From assembly GCA_026986005.1 (NCBI GenBank), contig JALSPK010000214.1, forward strand, positions 1 through 64,000: 64,000 bases of DNA, given 5' to 3'. Shown here piece after piece: positions 54,433 through 62,400 of the stretch. Position 1 is the first letter of the stretch, and the number at the start of each line of letters is the position of its first letter. The DNA is from Saprospiraceae bacterium. Lineage in GTDB: Bacteria > Bacteroidota > Bacteroidia > Chitinophagales > Saprospiraceae. The position numbers and the translations under genes were made by a program. The notes under the pieces were generated by a model. That model did no database searches and was not told where the DNA came from. It was given only the letters and a program-made list of their open reading frames with translations.

Positions 54433-54903
54433 TTATTCTCCTTTGTCGTACAATTTGACCTCTTTTGGAACTAGCGAAGAAGCATCACCTTTCACTCTAA
54501 TAATTTCCCTTACAATAGTTGAACTAATATGACTATATCTAGGTCTACTCATTAAAAAAACTGTTTCTATTTCATTATTAAGCTCGTGATTTAGCTGAGC
54601 TATCGTTTTCTCATAATCAAAATCAGAAGCATTTCTAAGCCCTCTAATAATATGTCTAGCCCCAATTTTTCTACTAAAATCTACAGTTAACCCGTCAAAT
54701 TCTTGTACTTCGACTTTATCTTCATCTTTGAAAACCTCATTTATCCACTTCACCCTCTGAGAAAGAGGAAATAGTTTATTTTTGCTAGTATTTACACCAA
54801 TTCCTATTATTATTTTGTCAAATAAAGGCAATGCTCTTCTTATTAAACTAACATGACCTATCGTAATCGGGTCAAAAGACCCGGGAAAAACAGCAACTTT
54901 CAT
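54433..54903 (-). CDS. coaD: Pantetheine-phosphate adenylyltransferase
   Basis: CoaD makes dephospho-CoA from 4'-phosphopantetheine and ATP. The nucleotidyltransferase motif GSFDPITIGHVSLIRRA (T-x-G-H), the NRLRN-like region around RGLRNASDFDYE and the ISSTIVREI motif are all present. At 156 residues it has normal length. It starts 12 bp after the DUF6438 gene stop, so it is likely the second gene of that transcript. It converges with the sigma/anti-sigma pair without a visible terminator. Confidence 0.96.
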   Translation of the reverse strand: MKVAVFPGSFDPITIGHVSLIRRALPLFDKIIIGIGVNTSKNKLFPLSQRVKWINEVFKDEDKVEVQEFDGLTVDFSRKIGARHIIRGLRNASDFDYEKTIAQLNHELNNEIETVFLMSRPRYSHISSTIVREIIRVKGDASSLVPKEVKLYDKGE

Positions 54904-54915
54904 AATTGATATATA

Positions 54916-55638
54916 TTACCTTTCTGTAACTTTCACATTAAACTCTGCATTTGAAATATACTTGTCCGCTTTGATAATTTTCAACATTTCTTTCGGATTA
55001 ATCTTATTTTTATCAAAACGAATTAGCCAAGTTTTATTGTCGTTTCCTATCCTTTTCATAAGTCTCAACCCATATTTTTTATACTCTTGAAGCCATCGAG
55101 ACATTATCATACCATCTCCTGTTTCCAAGATGATTTGATTTTCAATTATTTCTTCTTTTACATCTGCTCTTATTGGTTTATCTACCATTATCCATGAATC
55201 TTTATCAACAACAAGATTATCCAATAATGCAGCCAATTCTTTCAATTTATCAGGAAATCCTCCTTTGCCTTTCACCGTTTTATTCTTTCCTTTGTCCGAG
55301 AAAGAAATAGTTATAGTTGGTGCATCAACAAGATCCATACCATAGATATCATCAAATCGCCAAAATCTGTTTTCTCTAAATTTCTTGATAAGGGAAACAT
55401 ATTGTTTCTTATCCAATTGCTTTTCGTGTTTACCGTCCATACCGGTATATCTGCGACCATTAAACTTAACAAGGCCAGAATTGTATATGGTCAATGTAAA
55501 GATAGGGCATTTACCAAAGCAAGCACCTTTGCTATACACGATAGAAGGAGAAACTTTATCAGGATTTGTTTCCAATTTTATGGTGCTACACGCTTGGGTG
55601 AATAATCCTAAAAAAAATATAAATATTAATTTTTTCAT
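54916..55638 (-). CDS. DUF6438 family exported protein
   Basis: The 240-residue protein has a signal with a lipobox-like GLFTQAC, so it may be a lipoprotein. The DUF6438 core is seen as SKGACFGKCPIFTLTIYNSGLVKFNG, then TITISFSDKG and GGFPDKLKELAALL. The C-terminal 90 residues (MIMSRWLQEYKKYGLRLMKR) are not assigned. The two Cys of the C-x3-C motif may bind metal or form a disulfide. The biological role is unknown. It precedes coaD with a 12-bp gap. Confidence 0.75.
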   Translation of the reverse strand: MKKLIFIFFLGLFTQACSTIKLETNPDKVSPSIVYSKGACFGKCPIFTLTIYNSGLVKFNGRRYTGMDGKHEKQLDKKQYVSLIKKFRENRFWRFDDIYGMDLVDAPTITISFSDKGKNKTVKGKGGFPDKLKELAALLDNLVVDKDSWIMVDKPIRADVKEEIIENQIILETGDGMIMSRWLQEYKKYGLRLMKRIGNDNKTWLIRFDKNKINPKEMLKIIKADKYISNAEFNVKVTER

Positions 55639-55728
55639 TGTTCGTTTGGTTTTTATTAGTTAACAATCTACAAATGGATTTTATTGTTAATTTTTACTTT
55701 TCTTTATTGTATTAACAAAAGATGTGAA

Positions 55729-56697
55729 TTATTTTATAAAATTTAGTATCTCATTAAAATTCGGTTCTAAAATAATCTCCGTTCTTCTATTCTTGGCTTT
55801 ATTCATTTTTGAGTCGTTAGGCTCTACCGGATGATATTGTCCCCTACCCGCTGCAATAATCTTTTGGGGCAAAACTCCGGATTCTTCTAAAACATTGACA
55901 ACGGCGAGTGCACGTCTAGTACTTAAAGCCCAATTTGACTTAGGGCTTCCGTCACTATCCGTATGACCTTCTACTACTATATCAAAATCAGTTTCTGATT
56001 TTAATGCCCCTGCAACCTTTTGAATTGCTGCTTTCCCCAGCATATCCAATTTATCACTTCCCTTTGCAAACAACAGATTTTGGCTCATTGATATATATAA
56101 CCGTCCATCGTTCCTTTTCTCTACCTTTATATCATCATTGGAATAACCTACCAAAATACTTTTTATTCTTGCTTTCATAGCAGCAAGCTTATTATCTTTC
56201 AGCTTGACAATTGAACTCAAAGAGTCGATATGCTTTTGCCTCGATTCAAGATTTGCATTTAATAATTTCTGTTTTAATTTTTGGTTATTCAAATCTTGTT
56301 CTATTTTTTGCAATTGCCTTTCTTTTTCTCCCAACAATTTTTGCTGTTTTGCCAACTCTTCAGAAACATTTGATTTTTCTGCAAATGCATTTGATAACAA
56401 TCGTTTATTCTTCAACAGCATATCATTATATTCCACCTCACATTTCTTATATTTGGATTCTGCGGCAGTCAATTTGGTATTAACCTCATACATAAGAGAT
56501 TCAGTTTGTTCTAATTTCTCCTTTAAGTCTCTAACACTTTCTTTTTGCTTTTTGCTTTGCTCCTTTAGATAGAGTAATGACGCATTTTCTCTTATTAGTC
56601 TATTTCTTTCATCCGTAACTTTTTGGAATTTTGATGGTAAAACACAGGAAGCAAACGAAAAAATCAAAACCGATAAAAAAACTATATTTCTAAACAT
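55729..56697 (-). CDS. OmpA family lipoprotein with coiled-coil stalk
   Basis: The 322-residue lipoprotein has signal and lipobox SFASC (Cys about 18). Residues about 25-170 are heptad-like and form a long coiled coil (LYLKEQSKKQKESVRDLKEK, then ERQLQKIEQDL). The OmpA domain from about 195 has SQNLLFAKGSDKLDMLGKAA, VEGHTDSDGS and the NRRTEI motif. It should reach from the outer membrane to peptidoglycan. A -7 box (56715) gives it a leader of about 15 nt. It is the third OmpA-type protein in the window. Confidence 0.9.
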   Translation of the reverse strand: MFRNIVFLSVLIFSFASCVLPSKFQKVTDERNRLIRENASLLYLKEQSKKQKESVRDLKEKLEQTESLMYEVNTKLTAAESKYKKCEVEYNDMLLKNKRLLSNAFAEKSNVSEELAKQQKLLGEKERQLQKIEQDLNNQKLKQKLLNANLESRQKHIDSLSSIVKLKDNKLAAMKARIKSILVGYSNDDIKVEKRNDGRLYISMSQNLLFAKGSDKLDMLGKAAIQKVAGALKSETDFDIVVEGHTDSDGSPKSNWALSTRRALAVVNVLEESGVLPQKIIAAGRGQYHPVEPNDSKMNKAKNRRTEIILEPNFNEILNFIK

Positions 56698-56714
56698 AAC
56701 TTTTATTTTTTTTG

Positions 56715-56722
56715 CAAATATA
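56715..56722 (-). promoter_or_regulatory. -7 box (TATATTTG) for the OmpA lipoprotein gene
   Basis: The minus strand matches TAnnTTTG, 17 nt from the ATG. No -33 TTG is seen. Confidence 0.45.
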
Positions 56723-56790
56723 TAAATAATTCATATATTTATCATCTTAATCTATATTATAAGACAATAATTAAAATTATTTGTAAAATC

Positions 56791-57492
56791 ATGAAAACTT
56801 TAATTAAATATCTTCCACTAATTTATATACTTTTTATTCTTCACTCTTGTAAAGAAAAACCTATTAATGATATCAAAAAAAAGAATATCGCACTTATTGA
56901 TTCCAACACTATTAATCACAAAACAGACAATATAAAACAGCTATTGGATTATGATTCCACACAATGGCATGAAATTAATTATTCAGATATTTTACTTGAT
57001 CTTCGATATGCTACAACGAATAATTTTGTAAAAAAACAGATGTATGAATGCCCGAGATGTTTTTTAAGACCACAAGTAGCAAAAGAATTATTAAACATTA
57101 GCAAATCACTCCAAAAAAAAGGATTGCGTCTCAAGTTGTTTGACTGTTATAGACCAAAGCCAATTCAACAAAAACTATGGAATATAAAACCCGATGCTAG
57201 ATATGTCACTCCACCCAAAAAAGGATCAATGCATAATAGAGGTCTAGCGATAGATCTCACGATTGTAGATAGTAGAGGGAAAGAATTGAATATGGGAACA
57301 GAATTCGATTATTTTGGCGTAAAAGCCTATCACACTACAACAAATCTACCTAAATATGTATTAGAAAATAGAAAACTCCTAAAAGACATTATGGAAAGAC
57401 ATGGGTTCAGGTCGATCAGAACAGAATGGTGGCATTATTCATATACAAAATCCACCTATCCCCTATCTGATTGGGTATGGAATTGTAATTAG
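56791..57492 (+). CDS. D-alanyl-D-alanine dipeptidase (VanX/DdpX, M15D), lipoprotein
   Basis: The 233-residue lipoprotein (lipobox FILHSC) cleaves D-Ala-D-Ala dipeptides. Zinc ligands His and Asp are in MHNRGLAIDLTI (about 148-158), with the catalytic Glu and last His in TEWWHYSY (about 211-217). The Arg-bearing CYRP motif (FDCYRPKPIQ) is also there. Without vanA/vanH genes nearby, it is more likely a cell-wall recycling enzyme than vancomycin resistance. Its TAG stop is the first TTAG of the repeat at 57489. Confidence 0.9.
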   Translation: MKTLIKYLPLIYILFILHSCKEKPINDIKKKNIALIDSNTINHKTDNIKQLLDYDSTQWHEINYSDILLDLRYATTNNFVKKQMYECPRCFLRPQVAKELLNISKSLQKKGLRLKLFDCYRPKPIQQKLWNIKPDARYVTPPKKGSMHNRGLAIDLTIVDSRGKELNMGTEFDYFGVKAYHTTTNLPKYVLENRKLLKDIMERHGFRSIRTEWWHYSYTKSTYPLSDWVWNCN

Positions 57493-57536
57493 TATCTGTC
57501 CATAAAGTCATTAAAATTTTATAACAATCTTTTTAT
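57489..57536. repeat. Repeat copy that supplies stop codons for both convergent genes
   Basis: TTAGTATCTGTCCATAAAGTC continues to TTAAAATTT at 57519. It matches 30 of 31 bases of 1658-1688. The TAG of the VanX-type gene (57490-57492) and the TAA of the T9SS gene (57511-57513) both lie inside it. Confidence 0.55.
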
Positions 57537-59268
57537 ATACTGTATTCAATCTTGGGCTTTTAATTGCTAAAATGTAGAGTCCATTATTGAGTAGTGACAC
57601 ATCTAAATTCAATTGATTATCGGTTATAGGCTTAATTTTATTCAATAATACTTTACCCGAAATATCCATAATAGATACATTGTACTCACCGACTCTCGAT
57701 TCCGTAAAATCAATTGTAATTAATTCTTGAGCAGGATTTGGATATACTTTGAGCTCCTCACTATTTTCAAAACTAATTGTACCTGTTAGATCTGAAATAC
57801 AAAATGTTTTGACTATAGCACAATGTGTAATTGTATCAGTAATAGATATTGTATAACAACCTCCAATATCCAAATTTTCAATATTCATATTTGAACTAAA
57901 ATATCCATCTGGACCATTCCAATTAAAAACTTTATTCGTCGAGTCAAAAGAAACATAAATTGCACCTTTACTTGAAGATGAAGAAATATCTGTCATACTA
58001 TCGAGCGATACAGTAATGTAGTTGGACTGACCGATTTTAACTGTTGTTTCAACTCTGCATTCATTTTCATTGGATATTACTAATCTATACAGACCTGAGC
58101 ACAAACTATCAACATAGTTTGAATGTTCTACATAATTCCATTTATAAAATATACCTCCATTTCCTGTTTGTTTTGCATCAACAAATGCTATTCCATCGCA
58201 AACACCATTACATGTTGCGTCTTTGACCCATATTGAATCAATCCATACTTTCTCAGATTCAAGTTGGACAAAAGTATCTATCTGACATCCTGAAGCATTG
58301 TCAGAAACGGTAACACCATAATCTCCTTTAGCTAAACCTTCAATTGAATCAATATTATATCTTGAATTTGACCATTCCACTTTGTGTGAATCATGATTTT
58401 TATTATTAAGAAATAAGCTCAGCTTTCCTTCCTGTTGGTCAAAACAATCGTCTTTACGTAGAATATCCTCAAATCTTATTTCATTATTTGAATCAATAAA
58501 CACTTTTTCAGTAAAAGTATCAGAAACAGCGTCAACTACTTTAATCAAGTAAGTTTCATTTGAAAATAACCCAAAAATGGTTTTCATATCATTTTCTTCT
58601 AAACCCCCACCTGTTTGAATTTCGGATGTGTCTCCTGCTTTTAAAACACTATAGTTATATGGAGCCGCCCCTCCAAAAGCCTTAAAAGTTAAAGATGCAT
58701 TAGCGGAATTATCTGAGGTACTACAATACTTAGATGTTACTAAAAGTTCGGTAGGCTTATTAACACATACATAGCCATTTAAACAAACAGGATAAATATC
58801 TTCCGAATTCTGAACTAAATTAACATAATTGGGATAGATAGGTATATTATCTCCAATATCCCCAAGGATAATAAATTGTAGCGTAAATAAAGTATCATTA
58901 TCATCAAGATATTTAAGGATACCATCACCAACAAACGACACTTCTGAAATATAATTATTTAGATAAAAAATATTATACTCATCATTTTTAATAAAATCAA
59001 CAAACTGTAATTTATTAGGATTAAAGTTTACTTTTCCTATAATATACTCTATATTCTCAAATCCTTTGACTTTCATATTTATGCTAACCGTATCGCCGAT
59101 ATCCCCACAAACAGAATCTAAATAAAACACAATATCACTACTATCTTTAGGTACACCCAAAACACAATGATTACTCATACTTGAAGTAGCGAAGACCTGA
59201 TGTCCAGTTGTAAGTAGAATAAAAGATAAAAACAAATAGACTCCGCTTTTAAAAAATGTTTTTTTCAT
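57511..59268 (-). CDS. Secreted protein with cohesin-like domain and T9SS type A sorting domain
   Basis: The 585-residue protein has a signal peptide (LFLSFILLTTGHQVFATS). Residues about 45-170 (VCGDIGDTVSINMKVKGFEN ... GDIGDNIPIYPNYVN) resemble a cohesin-like beta-sandwich. SprB-type repeats follow, with GAAPYNYSVL and the strand LIKVVDAVSD. The end is a type A sorting domain (LKVYPNPAQELITIDFTES, ending VYKKIVIKF). Export by T9SS to the cell surface is expected. The last codons and the stop coincide with the repeat at 57489-57536. Confidence 0.85.
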   Translation of the reverse strand: MKKTFFKSGVYLFLSFILLTTGHQVFATSSMSNHCVLGVPKDSSDIVFYLDSVCGDIGDTVSINMKVKGFENIEYIIGKVNFNPNKLQFVDFIKNDEYNIFYLNNYISEVSFVGDGILKYLDDNDTLFTLQFIILGDIGDNIPIYPNYVNLVQNSEDIYPVCLNGYVCVNKPTELLVTSKYCSTSDNSANASLTFKAFGGAAPYNYSVLKAGDTSEIQTGGGLEENDMKTIFGLFSNETYLIKVVDAVSDTFTEKVFIDSNNEIRFEDILRKDDCFDQQEGKLSLFLNNKNHDSHKVEWSNSRYNIDSIEGLAKGDYGVTVSDNASGCQIDTFVQLESEKVWIDSIWVKDATCNGVCDGIAFVDAKQTGNGGIFYKWNYVEHSNYVDSLCSGLYRLVISNENECRVETTVKIGQSNYITVSLDSMTDISSSSSKGAIYVSFDSTNKVFNWNGPDGYFSSNMNIENLDIGGCYTISITDTITHCAIVKTFCISDLTGTISFENSEELKVYPNPAQELITIDFTESRVGEYNVSIMDISGKVLLNKIKPITDNQLNLDVSLLNNGLYILAIKSPRLNTVYKKIVIKF

Positions 59269-59353
59269 AGGACATATGATTTTATTATTAAAAAATTATT
59301 AGGATTCCAAATACTATCTGCTATCTGATTTTGTACAAATAATATATTATATG

Positions 59354-59384
59354 CAAAGGTATTCTATTATTTAATAAAAATCAA
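59354..59384 (-). promoter_or_regulatory. Promoter for the gene at 57511-59268
   Basis: The minus strand reads TTG, a 20-nt spacer, then TACCTTTG. The leader would be about 80 nt. Confidence 0.55.
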
Positions 59385-59410
59385 GTAGATAAAAAATAAA
59401 ATACCCCAAT

Positions 59411-59450
59411 AAAACAAAAAGCCCCAAGATAACTTGAGGCTTTTTGTTTT
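59411..59450 (-). terminator. Intrinsic terminator of the giant SdrD-B adhesin gene
   Basis: The stem AAAACAAAAAGCC/GGCTTTTTGTTTT continues over one mismatch to CAAG/CTTG with an ATAA loop. On the minus strand a T-rich tract is part of the stem. It lies about 20 nt past the stop. Confidence 0.75.
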
Positions 59451-59470
59451 ATAAATTCTACCGGAAAACA

Positions 59471-62400
59471 TCATTTATTTATTTTTAAAAACTTAGTTTT
59501 TAATACTTTTTTATTTGTTTTAATAATAAATTGATAAAGTCCACTGGGTAATCTTTCAATATTTATTTCTTTTTTGTAAAATTCATTTTTCAAGGTTCTT
59601 ATCTTATTCGCTCTATAAATTATTTGCCCATTTGCATCTACGATATATAACGAAATATTTTCATCGTTCTCCCCTCTAAATTCAATATTTATTTTACTTG
59701 ATGTAGGATTAGGAGAAACATAAAAACCATTTGCTCCTGTATAGGGCACAAAACCTGCATCAATATTACTTCCTTCTTCAATACTAAACCAATTGGTTGT
59801 ATTATTACCATTATTGCCAGTCACATCAGAATCAAAATCACTATCCCCTTGATTCGGAGCAGTAAAATAATAGCCACTAGGAAGTTCAAACTTAACAAAA
59901 TAATCTCCGGGATCTAATGCTCCAAAAGTATATTCTCCATTGTTGTCCGTTTGTACACTTGTCAGATAGCCCAAATCACTAAAGAGTTGTACTTCTATAT
60001 TTTCCAGCACATCCTCATCGCTCGTCCTGATTCCGTCTTCATTTTCATCAATCCAAGCCTTCCCGAATACAGAATATTCTTTATAATATCCCGCATAAAC
60101 ATGCGTAATTGAATCTCCTGAATACAATATGTAATTACCTGTTGTATTCATCCCATGAGAATCGTCGACATCACTATCTATGGTATCGTCATTTCCTGTA
60201 TTAGGAGCAACATGGTTATAGTCAGTATTGGTCATGCCTGCGAATTCAACAAAATACACACCAGGTGCGACGCAGAAAGACCAATATCCGCTACCGCAAA
60301 CAGAACTTGGCTTATAAGTTGAATAGGTATTATCCCAGTAAATCCAATTATTTCCATCTTTACGATACAATTTCACTAAAACTCCATCAATTCCTCCTTC
60401 CGTGTCATCATACACATCATTTTGTAAATAATCACGCCATATCAAATCACCAATAGATGCACATTTGTATAATCCAATATCCCAAGTCATATCATCCTGA
60501 CCTGGAGAAAGGCTTATTACTTTAGAGCTATTTTCTCCATTTGTATGATCTATATCACAATCTTTGGTATCATCATTTCCTTTATTGGCAAATGTCACAT
60601 CATATCCATTTGGTAATACAACTTTTATGTAATAGCTCCCTGCGATTAACTTATCAAAAAGGTACTTACCTTGTGAATCTGTATAGCTACTACCCTTATA
60701 AACAAAGCTATTGGACTGCCAATAATATAGTCTTATTTCAACATTTGGCACAACCGGTTCGTTTTCTTGTTGCACACCATCTCCATTTTTATCATCCCAC
60801 ACAAAATCACCTAAACTACCGTAATATACCAAACCCGCATCAAACGTAAGATTTTCTTCCCCACTAGAAAGATCTTCACAAATTGTCTCCCCAGTAGACT
60901 GATTTGCATCACTATCCAAACTATCCACAGACGCATTTAGCTCAGTAAAAGAATACTCTGATAGAGTATGAAATTTGATTTTATAATTACCCGGAGTCAA
61001 ATCATCGAAAAGATAGTTACCATTAGGGTCTGTGTACGTTGTTTCCATGATATTACCCTGACAATCCATTAGGTCTACTTTGACGTTTTCCTTACCTTTT
61101 TCGCCTGCATTTTGCTTTCCATCAGAATTGTCATCAAGCCAAACTCTATCTCCAATTTTTGCGTACTGATAAACACCTGCATCGTAAGTCAGGTTACTTT
61201 CCCCACTTTCCAACTCCTCACAAATAGTATGACCTGTACTATTAGCGTCACTGTCAGAACTATCCAAGCCAATATCTCTATTCGTAAAATGATATCCATT
61301 CGGCAATATAAATTTCATTCTATATTGTCCTGGCTTCAGATCATCAAATAAATATTTACCCAATGCATCAGTTTCATTGCTCGAAATAACCGCTCCTGAG
61401 CAACTTTGCAGTTCAACTGATACGCCTTCAATTCCTAATTCAGAAGAATCTTGAATCCCATTTCCATTATTATCAAGCCATACCAAATCACCAATACTTG
61501 CCAGTTGGTATAGACCAATATCGTAAGTAAGGTTATTTTCACCACTTTTAAGAGACTCACAGATACTAAAACCATCAGAATTAATATCGCTATCAAAGGA
61601 ATCGTTTCCAATATTCGAATCAGCGAATTGATATTCTACAGGTTTGATAATTGATATTTTATATTCCCCGGGGGTTAAATCATCAAAGAGGTAATTTCCA
61701 TTACTATCTGTCAAGACTGTGTCGATAGGAGTACCATCGCAACTATTAAGGATGACAGAGATATTCTCAACACCGACTTCATTAGGGTCTTGGACACCAT
61801 TTGCATTTTTATCCAACCAAACTTTATCACCAAGACTTGCCGGAATAAAAACACCCGCATCATAGCTATAGTTATTTTCTCCACTAGAGAGGAACTCACA
61901 ATTGGTCAATCCCGAAGTCAAGTTGGCATCACTATCAGTAGTGATATCAGAAACGGCATTTTTTTCTGTGAATTTGTATCCCACCGGCAAAACGAATTTG
62001 ATCTTATAGTCTCCCGGTTTCAAGTCATCAAATAAGTAACTTCCATTTTGGTCTGTTACCATTGATGCTAGTTCATTATCATTACAGTCCAGCAATTTGA
62101 CCGTCACATTGCCCAAACCATCCTCATCAGAATCCTGCTCCCCATTACCATTTGCATCTATCCAAACGGTATCTCCAATACTTGCAAGCTTATACATACC
62201 GGCATCAATTGTACTATCTTTCTCATATTTAGCCAAAGAAATTAATTTTGTAAATCCTGTAATCGAATCGGGGTCATTATCCTTGTCGTCTAAACCTATA
62301 TCCCTAGATGTATATTCATACTCACTCGGTTTTATAAACTTCACATAATAATCACCTTCATGAAGTCCATGAAAATAATACACACCATCAAAATCAGTAA

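Noticed and set aside
56791-57492. Vancomycin-resistance role for the VanX-type dipeptidase
   Set aside because: No vanA, vanH, vanR or vanS-like genes are nearby, and the protein is a lipoprotein, so resistance is not supported.
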